Below are positions 46,130-54,200 of a stretch of DNA of 64,000 nucleotides, in pieces. The stretch is from Flavobacterium psychroterrae. Lineage in GTDB: Bacteria; Bacteroidota; Bacteroidia; Flavobacteriales; Flavobacteriaceae. The stretch covers positions 403,723 to 467,722 of the forward strand of contig NZ_JAGYVZ010000001.1 in assembly GCF_018380615.1 (NCBI RefSeq), in the 5' to 3' direction. The position numbers and the translations under genes are program-made. The notes below the pieces were generated by a model. It searched no databases, had not been told where the DNA came from, and saw nothing but the letters and a program-made list of their open reading frames with translations. Numbering within the stretch: the first letter of the stretch is position 1; each line of letters begins with the position of its first letter.

Positions 46130-46222
46130 TTTTAACACATAGTCCCGATAGCTATCGGGACATAGGCTTTGTAAACATTTAAAGTCGTTTTACTTAAAAT
46201 AAATTTCATAGTGCTATGTGTT
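46130..46222. repeat. Leader repeat family A, copy 5
   Basis: TTTTAACACATAGTCCCGAT is followed by AGCTATCGGGACATAG, AAAGTCGTTTTACTT and GTGCTATGTG. The hairpin TCCCGATAGCTATCGGGA is identical to the one at 18103. It lies right upstream of the PL10-CE8 start. Confidence 0.75.
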
Positions 46223-46273
46223 TATTTCTCACGCAGATTTCGCAGATTTGGCAGATTTTTTTTATTTTTTTAT

Positions 46274-46368
46274 CGCCACGAATTTCACAAATTATCACGA
46301 ATAGTTTTTTTATCACGGATTAAAATTATCACGATAGAATTAGTGCAAATTCGTGAAATTCGTGGCAA
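46274..46368. repeat. Inverted repeat GCCACGAATTTCACAAAT / AATTCGTGGC
   Basis: GCCACGAATTTCAC pairs with GTGAAATTCGTGGC; the inner ATCACGA/TCGTGAT-like halves add to the stem. The same family occurs twice at 61851-62156. It lies between GH43 and PL10-CE8. Confidence 0.7.
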
Positions 46369-46397
46369 AAAAAACGTACAACAGTAATCATAGTAAA

Positions 46398-46442
46398 ACT
46401 TTGTCCCTTTGTCCCTCTGCCACTTTGAACCTTTGTTCCTCT
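46398..46442. repeat. CTTTGTCC/CTTTGAACC array touching the GH43 stop codon
   Basis: Six units of CTTTGTCC, CTCTGCCA and CTTTGAAC type end at the CTA that is the GH43 stop on the minus strand. Confidence 0.65.
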
Positions 46443-48042
46443 ACAATTTTGTAACTCTAAACCAATCAACGGCGACATTTCCTGAATCATTTGTTACTTT
46501 TTGGCTTAATGCAAAAAGACCTACTTTGGCACCAATCCATTTTCCTTCTTTCGAAATAAAATCAGATCCTATTGGCTGGTATTTTTTATCATCTACACTA
46601 TAAAAGAAACTGCAAATACCGCCTTTTTTTACTTTTACTCTAAGATAAATTGTGTTGTTTGGTATTAAAACCGGTGTTGTTTCTGACTCTGAAACTTTTT
46701 TATCAAAAGTTCCTGTTTTCTGGTTTAGATATAATTTTCCGTTATCGTTTTTAAAGTTCAAATAACTATAATCCAATCCCATAATTATCAATCCGGTTGA
46801 TTCTCCGTTTAACCTTGTGTTAAAAGTCATTTTTGTAGTTACTGTAAATTCTTCGGCAGGGAATTTTTGTAACAATAAATTTGGTGCATCAAATATTTTC
46901 TGATTGTCTTTTAAAGTGGTTTGACAGAATAGATTTAAAAATCCTAAACTCGTTGGGAATCCCCAATTGATTTGAGAATTTGCCTGCCATTGCCATTGTA
47001 AACCTAATTTTGGTTCATTAAATTCATCTGATTCTGCTGGAGTTTCAATTGGATATTTCTTGCCTACATTTGGTTTTTTAAATGTTGTAACAGGTTCGCC
47101 AATTCCGTTTTTGTCGAAATCTTGTCCCATAACCGGCCAGTCTTTTTCCCATTTTATTGGCTGAAGATGTAGAATCCTTCCATATGCACCTTTGTCCTGA
47201 AAATGTATGAACCAGTCTTCTCCGGTTTGAGTATGAACCCAGGCTCCCTGATGTGGTCCGTTTATAGTAGTTTTTCCTTGTTCGAGAACTTTCTTGGTTT
47301 CATAAGGTCCAAACACATTTTTAGACCTTAAAATCGTTTGCCAGCCAGTCGCAACGCCGCCTGCCGGAGCAAAAATGTAATAATAATTATTTCGTTTATA
47401 GAATTTAGGACCTTCGATTGTACCTTCACTTTCGTGTCCGTCAATTACCATAACTGCGTCATTATTCACAACAGTTCCTTCGGCATTCATGCTGCAAACT
47501 ACGATCAGACTTTTTATTTGTGCACGGCTTCCGGCAAAGGCATGAACGAGATACACTTTGCCATCATCATCCCATAACGGACTTGGATCTATCAACCCAA
47601 TTCCAGCTTTTACTAAAAGTGGTTCTGACCACGGTCCTTCTGCCTTTTTGGCTTTTATCATGTAGATTCCAAAATCAGGATCCGGATAATAAATATAAAA
47701 TTCATTGTTATGATAGGTAATACATGGCGCCCAAACGCCATTACCGTGCTGTACTTTGTTAAAAGTCTCAAACGGAGGCTGTTTTGCTAATGCATAACCA
47801 ATAATCTTCCAGTTTACAAGATCTTTAGAATGCAAAATAGGCAATCCCGGAATGCAATTAAAAGACGATGCCGTCATGTAAAAATCATCTCCCACACGCA
47901 CTGCATCAGGATCTGAATAATCGGCGTGAATAATAGGATTTGTATAGGTTCCGTCTCCATTATCAGGTACCCAAACCTGAGCAAAATTCTCTTGTAGGGC
48001 GAATATTGATAATAGAAGAATCAGGGCTTTTAAATTTTTCAT
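46441..48042 (-). CDS. GH43 glycosidase with C-terminal beta-sandwich (GH43_12-like)
   Basis: A 533-residue exported protein (signal MKNLKALILLLSIFALQENF). The five-bladed propeller (about 25-320) has the GH43 triad: Asp in DYSDPDAVRVG near 41, Asp in GLIDPSPLWDDDG and Glu in ESEGTIEGPKFYKR. A C-terminal DUF1349/GH43_C2-type sandwich (from about 345) contains SDEFNEPKLGLQWQWQANSQ. This layout is that of arabinofuranosidases and xylosidases used on pectin side chains; the exact sugar is not readable from sequence. It lies between the three GH105 genes and the PL10-CE8 gene. Confidence 0.9.
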   Translation of the reverse strand: MKNLKALILLLSIFALQENFAQVWVPDNGDGTYTNPIIHADYSDPDAVRVGDDFYMTASSFNCIPGLPILHSKDLVNWKIIGYALAKQPPFETFNKVQHGNGVWAPCITYHNNEFYIYYPDPDFGIYMIKAKKAEGPWSEPLLVKAGIGLIDPSPLWDDDGKVYLVHAFAGSRAQIKSLIVVCSMNAEGTVVNNDAVMVIDGHESEGTIEGPKFYKRNNYYYIFAPAGGVATGWQTILRSKNVFGPYETKKVLEQGKTTINGPHQGAWVHTQTGEDWFIHFQDKGAYGRILHLQPIKWEKDWPVMGQDFDKNGIGEPVTTFKKPNVGKKYPIETPAESDEFNEPKLGLQWQWQANSQINWGFPTSLGFLNLFCQTTLKDNQKIFDAPNLLLQKFPAEEFTVTTKMTFNTRLNGESTGLIIMGLDYSYLNFKNDNGKLYLNQKTGTFDKKVSESETTPVLIPNNTIYLRVKVKKGGICSFFYSVDDKKYQPIGSDFISKEGKWIGAKVGLFALSQKVTNDSGNVAVDWFRVTKL

Positions 48043-48066
48043 TTTTTGTAATGATTACTTTTGGTT

Positions 48067-48263
48067 AAACCCGACAGGTTTTAAAAACCTGTCGGGTTTT
48101 CGTGTCTTGTCATTTCGACAGAGGAGAAATCACACTAGTTGATCGACAAAGATTGGCGATATTCTTTACGGAGTCTCTAAATGTGATTTCTCCTTCGTCG
48201 AAATGACAAACTGGGTAACTTTTTGCGTTTAAACCCAACAGGTTTTTAAAACCTGTCGGGTTT
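48067..48263. repeat. Composite repeat: family B flanked by two ACCCGACAGGTTTT palindromes
   Basis: Outer palindromes AAACCCGACAGGTTTT... (48067-48099 and 48231-48263) flank family B copy 3. Arms of the latter are TGTCATTTCGAC (from 48108) and TGTGATTTCTCCTTCGTCGA (48182-48201), with TCGACAAAGATTGGCGA in the centre. It fills the spacer between GH105 and GH43. Confidence 0.8.
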
Positions 48264-48272
48264 GTTAAAAAA

Positions 48273-49496
48273 CTATCTGTTCAATTCTAAAGCAGCTAAA
48301 ATAAAAGGTCCGGTTGCTTTAGGATCGTTGTCTTTTTTTCTTTCGTTTACATAATATTCATATGTTCCATCACGATATGGAGTTCCGCCTAAACCTGCAA
48401 CCTGGCAGCAGTTCGTTAAGGTAATACCTCCGTCTTCATCTACCTTTTTAATTAAAACTTTAGTCAAGCCATCAAAAGCATTATTGGCTAACTTTTTATA
48501 TTTTGCAGGCAAATATCCTTTGTTTGCTCCTTTTGCAAAAGCATAAGCAAACATTGATGATCCTGATGCTTCCAGGTAGTTTCCGTCTTTCCCCATTTTA
48601 TCCGTAACCTGATACCATAATCCTGTTTTAGGATCCTGGAATTTAGCCAGAGCAGTACAAGCATTATTCAAATACTTTACTAATTCTTTTTGTTTTGGAT
48701 GCTCTTTTGGCATATAATCCAATACATCAACAAGTGCCATAACATACCAGCCTAAAGCTCTTGACCAGAAATTTGGCGAGTTTCCGGTTTGTTTATTTGC
48801 CCACGGCATTTGTTTGCTTTCGTCCCATGCATGGTACAATAATCCTGTTTTTGGATCGGTAGCGTGCAATTGAATCAATTCGAATTGTTTTGCGATATCA
48901 TCAAAACTTTTTCCGCCTTCAAACGTAAGGGTATATTGTGCATAAAAAGGTTCTCCCATGTACAAACCGTCCAGCCACATTTGATTTGGATAAATTTGTT
49001 TGTGCCAGAATCCTCCGCTTTGTGTACGTGGCTGTTCTGAAAGTTGTTTGCGTACTAATTGCATCGCTTTCAGGTATTTTTCTTCTTTTGAAGTCGCATA
49101 AATATCAAAAAGCAATCGTCCCGGAACTACTAAATCAATATTATATTTGTCGAACTCATAGGTTTTAATTGTTCCGTCATTTTGTACCAGTTCATCTACA
49201 TAACCTCTTATATAAGCTTTGTATTGTGGATCCGGATTTTTCTTGTCCAATTCTTCGATGGAATGTAAAACCAAAGCATGAACATAATCCCATTTTGGTT
49301 TTTTAGAATCGTCGATCATATAGGCTTCAGGATGGCGTTTCATTAAGGTTAAAGCCATTTTATCAGACCATTTTAAATCCTTAGAAATTACAATTTCTTT
49401 CTTTGCCGGTTCTTGCGAAGTCACTTTGCAGCTTGTAAAAGCCATCAAACAAACTAAAGCAACCGATGCGAAATAACCTTGTCTTTTATTTTTCAT
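48273..49496 (-). CDS. GH105 unsaturated galacturonyl hydrolase paralogue C
   Basis: A 407-residue protein with a lipoprotein-type signal (YFASVALVCLMAFTSCK), so it may be membrane-anchored. GH105 motifs are GGFWHKQIYPNQMWLDGLYM (catalytic-type Asp), LLYHAWDESKQMPWAN, NSPNFWSRALGWYVMALVD and LEASGSSMFAYAFAKG. It hydrolyses unsaturated galacturonate ends made by the PL10 lyase. It is the third of three tandem paralogues, 22 bp after its neighbour, and shares most motif residues with them. Confidence 0.93.
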   Translation of the reverse strand: MKNKRQGYFASVALVCLMAFTSCKVTSQEPAKKEIVISKDLKWSDKMALTLMKRHPEAYMIDDSKKPKWDYVHALVLHSIEELDKKNPDPQYKAYIRGYVDELVQNDGTIKTYEFDKYNIDLVVPGRLLFDIYATSKEEKYLKAMQLVRKQLSEQPRTQSGGFWHKQIYPNQMWLDGLYMGEPFYAQYTLTFEGGKSFDDIAKQFELIQLHATDPKTGLLYHAWDESKQMPWANKQTGNSPNFWSRALGWYVMALVDVLDYMPKEHPKQKELVKYLNNACTALAKFQDPKTGLWYQVTDKMGKDGNYLEASGSSMFAYAFAKGANKGYLPAKYKKLANNAFDGLTKVLIKKVDEDGGITLTNCCQVAGLGGTPYRDGTYEYYVNERKKDNDPKATGPFILAALELNR

Positions 49497-49518
49497 TTTA
49501 AAATATATTTAAATTCTA

Positions 49519-50736
49519 CTATTTATCTAATTCAATTGCTGCCAGAATAAATGGCCCTAACCCGTGCGAGTTATCAATTTTTATTTTTTCTTTAATGTAA
49601 TATTCATAAGATCCATCACGATAAGGATTTCCTCCTAATCCTGCACTGGCACAAACTTGTGTGATATGAATTTCTCCGTCAGGATCAACCGTTACTAATT
49701 TATTAATTAAACCGTCAAAACCCTTTTCTGCAAGCTTTTTATAACTTGAAGGTAAATATCCTTTTTTTGCTCCTTTTGCAAAAGCATAAATAAACATTTC
49801 AGATCCTGATGCTTCCAGATAATTCCCTTCTTTTGTTGCTGAATCTGTGACCTGAAACCATAATCCTGAAATATCCTGATATTTTGCAACCGCGGTAGAA
49901 ATCTCACTTAAATACTGAACTAATTCTTTTCTCTTCGGATGATCTTTTGGCATATAATCCAGAACATCGACTAACGCCATCATGTACCAGCCTATAGAAC
50001 GCGACCAGAAATTGGGCGAAGTTCCTGTTTCTCTATTCGCCCACGGCATTTGTTTACTTTCATCCCAGGCATGAAAAAGCAAACCTGTTTTTTTGTCAAT
50101 TGTATGCAAATGAATTTGTTCGAATTGTTTTGCGATATCATCGAAATCTTTTCCTTTATCAAATTCTGCGGTATAACGGGCGTAAAATGGTGTTCCCATA
50201 TACAAGCCGTCAAGCCACATTTGATTTGGATATATTTTTTTATGCCAAAATCCGCCAGAATTTGTTCTTGGATGCGTTTCTAATTGCTTTCTCAGCGTTT
50301 GCATTGCAACCAGATAACGATTGTCTTTTGTGTTTTTATAAAGGTCAAAAAGTATTTTTCCGGCGTTTACATAATCAATATTATAATCTTCCAGTTTGTA
50401 GTTCATAATTTCTCCTGAACTATTGATAACCGTTTCGCCGTATTCTTTTACGTAATTTTCATAAACAGAATTATTGGTCTTTTTATACAATTGTTTAAAA
50501 GACATCGCGACTAAACCTAGTTTATAATCCCATTTTGGTTTTTCGTTATTATCAACTTGCCACAATTTTGGATCGCGTTTGATAATAGAAAGTGCCATTC
50601 GTTCTGACCATTTTAAAGATGGAGAAATTACAATTTCTTTCTTTACAGATTCCTGAGCCGTCATATTACCAGCGGAAAACACAATCAAACCCATTAGCAT
50701 AATCCAAGCAGAACAAACTTTCTTTGTATGTATCAT
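49519..50736 (-). CDS. GH105 unsaturated galacturonyl hydrolase paralogue B
   Basis: A 405-residue protein from the ATG at 50736; a GTG three codons upstream is less likely. The N-terminus has a hydrophobic signal (WIMLMGLIVFSAGNMTAQ). Same motifs as its neighbours: GGFWHKKIYPNQMWLDGLYM, LFHAWDESKQMPWAN, SPNFWSRSIGWYMMALVDVL, LEASGSEMFIYAFAKG and GLGGNPYRDGSYEYYI. Middle copy of the triplet, 18 bp after paralogue A. The three probably differ in linkage or decoration preference rather than in reaction (inference). Confidence 0.93.
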   Translation of the reverse strand: MIHTKKVCSAWIMLMGLIVFSAGNMTAQESVKKEIVISPSLKWSERMALSIIKRDPKLWQVDNNEKPKWDYKLGLVAMSFKQLYKKTNNSVYENYVKEYGETVINSSGEIMNYKLEDYNIDYVNAGKILFDLYKNTKDNRYLVAMQTLRKQLETHPRTNSGGFWHKKIYPNQMWLDGLYMGTPFYARYTAEFDKGKDFDDIAKQFEQIHLHTIDKKTGLLFHAWDESKQMPWANRETGTSPNFWSRSIGWYMMALVDVLDYMPKDHPKRKELVQYLSEISTAVAKYQDISGLWFQVTDSATKEGNYLEASGSEMFIYAFAKGAKKGYLPSSYKKLAEKGFDGLINKLVTVDPDGEIHITQVCASAGLGGNPYRDGSYEYYIKEKIKIDNSHGLGPFILAAIELDK

Positions 50737-50754
50737 TTTTTTCACGCTTAAAAG

Positions 50755-51957
50755 TTATTTATTTAATTCGATTGCGCTTAACAAAAACGCTGCTAAAGCC
50801 GGCGAACTATTGTCTTTTGTTTTACTGTTGATGTAATAATCATTTGTTCCGTCACGGAAAGGCTTTCCTCCAAGACCAACATTCGATGAAACATTTGAGA
50901 TTATTATCTGTCCTTTTTCGTCTTCTTTTACAAATTCTTTCAAATAGGAATCAAATGATTTTTGAGCTACTTTTTTATAACTAGCACTTAAATATCCTTT
51001 ATCTGCAGCTTTCGCCAAAGAATAAATAATCATTCCCGAAGCAGAAGATTCTAAATAATTCCCTTTTAAATCCGGCTTATCTGCTACCTGATACCATAAA
51101 CCTGATGCACTTTTATGTTCAACAACACTTTTTGCAATTTGATTTAGATATTCTATAAGTGTTTTATATTTTGGATGCGTTTTAGGATAATATTCCAATG
51201 TTTCTACTAAAGCCATCATGTACCAGCCATTTCCTCGACCCCAGATTGTTGGAGATGTTCCCGTTTCCGGATTCGCCCACGCAATTTCCTTGCTTTCATC
51301 CCAAGCCTGATACACCAATCCTGTTTTTTTATCCACTAAATGATTTTGAACCAATTCAAACTGTTTGGCAATATCATCTAAAGCTTTTCCTTTTTCATAT
51401 TTTACGGTGTATTCCGTATAAAAAGGTTCTGCCATATACAAGCCGTCAATCCACATTTGGTTGGGATAAATTTGCTTGTGCCAAAAACCTCCGCTTGCCG
51501 TTCTGGGCTGACTTTCAAGCTGGGTTCTCAATTGCTGAATCACTTTTAAATACCTGTTATCTTTCGTCTCATCGTATAAATTAAAAAGCAATTTCCCTGG
51601 ATTTGCACAATCGATATTGTATTCGTTTATATCGTACTTTTTGATATTTCCATCAGTATCAATCATTTCATCAGCATATTCCCTGATGTAATTCAAATAC
51701 TTTTTATCGTTTGTTTTTTGATATAATTTTTCAAAAGCAGATAATACCAATCCCATTTTATAATCCCATTTCGGTTTTTCGCTGCCGTCGATTTGATATG
51801 CTTTTGGGTATTTGTTCAAAATGGTAATCGCTGTCCTTTCTGACCATTTTAAGTTATCAGGAAGAACGGTATTTTCTCTTGTCTGCGCGATTGTTTTACT
51901 GCTAAAAATTAGTAGCAAAACGAATAAACTTATATTTTTAAAAGCCTGTATGGACAT
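50755..51957 (-). CDS. GH105 unsaturated galacturonyl hydrolase paralogue A
   Basis: A 400-residue protein from the ATG at 51957, with signal (FKNISLFVLLLIFSSKTIAQ); a longer GTG-started frame runs into a repeat arm and is rejected. Motifs are GGFWHKQIYPNQMWIDGLYM, LVYQAWDESKEIAWAN, SPTIWGRGNGWYMMALVETL and LESSASGMIIYSLAKA. It differs from B and C in QAWDES for HAWDES and WGRGNGW for WSRxxGW. That makes it the most divergent of the triplet and closer to RG-type enzymes. First of the three in transcription order. Confidence 0.93.
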   Translation of the reverse strand: MSIQAFKNISLFVLLLIFSSKTIAQTRENTVLPDNLKWSERTAITILNKYPKAYQIDGSEKPKWDYKMGLVLSAFEKLYQKTNDKKYLNYIREYADEMIDTDGNIKKYDINEYNIDCANPGKLLFNLYDETKDNRYLKVIQQLRTQLESQPRTASGGFWHKQIYPNQMWIDGLYMAEPFYTEYTVKYEKGKALDDIAKQFELVQNHLVDKKTGLVYQAWDESKEIAWANPETGTSPTIWGRGNGWYMMALVETLEYYPKTHPKYKTLIEYLNQIAKSVVEHKSASGLWYQVADKPDLKGNYLESSASGMIIYSLAKAADKGYLSASYKKVAQKSFDSYLKEFVKEDEKGQIIISNVSSNVGLGGKPFRDGTNDYYINSKTKDNSSPALAAFLLSAIELNK

Positions 51958-51985
51958 ATGTTTTAAAATTGTATGTTGCTTTTTT

Positions 51986-52094
51986 GCCACAGATTAAATG
52001 ATTAAAAAGATTGATATTTGGCAGATTGCTTCGCCTGTTCACTATCGCTCTGGTGAGTAGATTTTTTAATCTTTTTAATCATTTAATCTGTGGC
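51986..52094. repeat. Perfect 27-bp inverted repeat (GCCACAGATTAAATG family)
   Basis: Arms 51986-52012 and 52068-52094 are exact reverse complements starting GCCACAGATTAAATGATTAA. The loop holds a CTTCGCCTGTTCACTATCGC segment. It separates the DUF4861 gene from the first GH105 gene. Confidence 0.9.
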
Positions 52095-52187
52095 TATTTT
52101 TTTAAAATTGTGAGCAAAATATATGTTTCTTGTTAAAAATAATTTCTCCCGCAGATTTGGCAGATTAAGCAGATTTTTAATTTATTT

Positions 52188-53153
52188 TTAGATTTTTCCT
52201 TTTTTGTTCAGGACTTCAAGTTTTTCATCTAAATATTTTACAAATTCATCTTTTGTTTTAATACCGTTTGGTTCTTGTTCCCAAGCGCCTAAAAAGTAAA
52301 AAGAAGTTGCTTTTGTAGTTGGTTTAAAAACTAAGAGATAATCTAAATCAGTATCAGCAATATTTTCAATTGATTTAACTTCATAAAAAATAGCCATTCC
52401 TAATTTGTCCGGAACAAGCGATTGGTCACCGTAAGTCGCTAAATAAGCCCATTTTTTATTTTTGCTTTCTTTTTTAAGCAGTTCTGTATTTTTTTGCTTT
52501 ACAATTCCGGTGCAAATTCCTTTGATTTCTTTAGATGCCTGAATCGTATGTTGTGTATAAAGCTGATCCGGCTTGATGGTTAACTCAGATGTAAAATTGA
52601 TTTTATCACCTGCTGTTTTCCATCCGTAATAATTTACTTTTACGCCAGATTCATTCGTTTTATTTACTACAGTTGCAATTGTTGAATCAACTTCACGAAA
52701 GTGTAATTTTTCATTGTTTAAATAACGGTCAATAGAACCAATCCCGATTCCTTTTCCAGCTTTCAGGATATCCGCTCCCCAATCGCTCATTTCGTGGTAA
52801 GAATCAAAATTATCCTGTCCTACTAGTGGCAAAATATTCGCCGAAGTTTTCTTTCCGAAAATATCAATCGCATTTCTCCAGTCTAAATACAAACGATATC
52901 CTATTCGGTTGCTTTCCCATCCCGGACCTTCGTAACGAATATCAAAGGAATGATCTGTATGTTCCGGAGCTAATTTTAATCTGTCAACATTTTTAAAAAC
53001 AGTTCCGCCTTTGTATTTACGACCTTCCCATTTTCCGTCTGTTTTTGCAGATATTTCGGCATACGTTTTAGCTGTTTTTATATCGTATTTCTGAGCGTTA
53101 ACTGCCGTAATACCAACTAAAAGTAAGGTTGCGAATGTGATTTTTGTTTTCAT
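52188..53153 (-). CDS. DUF4861-type exported protein
   Basis: A 321-residue protein with signal MKTKITFATLLLVGITAVNA. The body reads as beta strands: HSFDIRYEGPGWESNRIGYR, LYLDWRNAIDIFGK, YHEMSDWGADILKAGKGIGI and YLLVFKPTTKATSFYFLGAW. I recognise this as DUF4861, found in pectin and other uronic-acid loci without a settled activity that I know of. WESNRIGYRLYLD and HEMSDWGxDIL look like a conserved active or binding surface. It is 11 bp after the alpha/beta hydrolase and upstream of the three GH105 genes, so a role in handling unsaturated or acetylated galacturonides is likely (inference). Confidence 0.75.
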   Translation of the reverse strand: MKTKITFATLLLVGITAVNAQKYDIKTAKTYAEISAKTDGKWEGRKYKGGTVFKNVDRLKLAPEHTDHSFDIRYEGPGWESNRIGYRLYLDWRNAIDIFGKKTSANILPLVGQDNFDSYHEMSDWGADILKAGKGIGIGSIDRYLNNEKLHFREVDSTIATVVNKTNESGVKVNYYGWKTAGDKINFTSELTIKPDQLYTQHTIQASKEIKGICTGIVKQKNTELLKKESKNKKWAYLATYGDQSLVPDKLGMAIFYEVKSIENIADTDLDYLLVFKPTTKATSFYFLGAWEQEPNGIKTKDEFVKYLDEKLEVLNKKGKI

Positions 53154-53164
53154 TTTTATTGTAA

Positions 53165-54100
53165 TTATTTAAATATTCTGTCTAAAAATTTTGTGGCATA
53201 AGGTATTGTTTCGTCAAACCAAGGCTGAAAAAACCAAAAGGAATGAGGCGAATCCTGAATTGTTTTTACTTCATTATAAATCTTATTCTGATTTAAAATT
53301 GCAATCATATCGTCTCTTCCTGCATGAAACCGGTCAAAACTGCTGTTTATAAACAGTGTTGGCGGTGTATTTTTATTTGTATGGCTTAAAGCCGATGCCT
53401 GTTTCCAGTTTTCCGAACTTTCTTCATAAGAACCTCCAAGCCAAAACGATGCCATTTCTCCTTCGCTAGATTCAGGATGTTTAAAAGCCAATACTCCGTC
53501 TACATCGATAATTGCCTGAACCTTTGAAGAGGATTTACTTTTGTATTCTTTGTCTTCAAAAGCTAAATTTTCATTTGTTGTACCAATCAAAGCTGCCATT
53601 TGGCCTCCTGAAGAGCATCCTAAAACCGCAATTTTGTCTGGATCAACATTGAATTTTTTTGCATTATCTTTTATAAACTTAATCGCATTTTTTACATCAT
53701 AAATTGCCTGAGGATATTTCGCTTCAAGCGATAATCTGTATTCAATTGCAAAACAAGAATACCCTTTTGAGGTGATTTCCTGCGCCATAACCTGCATTTG
53801 ATTTTTATTTCCTGATCTCCATCCGCCGCCATGAATCATGATTACACCCGGATTTCTTTTTTGTTTTTTATTAAAGTAAGCGTCTAAATGTAACGCTCGG
53901 TTTTGATCTTTATAATACATCACATTTTCAATCTGAGTATCATTTATTCCTTTATTCGCTTCGGCAATTTTTATAAAAGGATATTTCTTAATTAGTTTCG
54001 CATACGTACTTTTTACGGTATATGACGTGTCAATAGTATAGTGACTTTGCGCTATACTAATTTGAGAAACAAGTAATAAAATAAATAGTATTCTTTTCAT
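53165..54100 (-). CDS. Exported alpha/beta-hydrolase, probable pectin-related esterase
   Basis: A 311-residue protein with signal MKRILFILLLVSQISIAQ. The alpha/beta-hydrolase fold shows in MIHGGGWRSGN (oxyanion loop), AVLGCSSGGQMAALIG (nucleophile Ser in GxSxG), an acid near FDRFHAGRDD and the His in SPHSFWFFQPW close to the end. This is the BD-FAE/hormone-sensitive-lipase type of carbohydrate esterase. Acetyl or feruloyl removal from pectin is plausible; the substrate is not readable. It is followed at 11 bp by DUF4861 and lies 100 bp after susD. Confidence 0.87.
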   Translation of the reverse strand: MKRILFILLLVSQISIAQSHYTIDTSYTVKSTYAKLIKKYPFIKIAEANKGINDTQIENVMYYKDQNRALHLDAYFNKKQKRNPGVIMIHGGGWRSGNKNQMQVMAQEITSKGYSCFAIEYRLSLEAKYPQAIYDVKNAIKFIKDNAKKFNVDPDKIAVLGCSSGGQMAALIGTTNENLAFEDKEYKSKSSSKVQAIIDVDGVLAFKHPESSEGEMASFWLGGSYEESSENWKQASALSHTNKNTPPTLFINSSFDRFHAGRDDMIAILNQNKIYNEVKTIQDSPHSFWFFQPWFDETIPYATKFLDRIFK

Positions 54101-54120
54101 TTCCAGCGAACTAATTTTTA

Positions 54121-54161
54121 GTTAAGAAAGGAGCCCGATTCAGGACCGAACTCCTTTTTAA
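54121..54161 (-). terminator. Hairpin between susD and downstream enzymes
   Basis: GTTAAGAAAGGAG (54121-54133) pairs with CTCCTTTTTAAC, one bulge. No strong T-run follows, so it could be a partial attenuator or an mRNA-stabilising 3' end of the susCD part. Confidence 0.5.
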
Positions 54162-54200
54162 CTTCTTCAAAAAAACTAAACCTCAAAAATTTTAAAATTA

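Noticed and set aside
51958..51990. GTG start giving a longer GH105 paralogue A.
   Set aside because: The extension reads into a perfect inverted-repeat arm and spoils the signal peptide; the ATG at 51957 is preferred.
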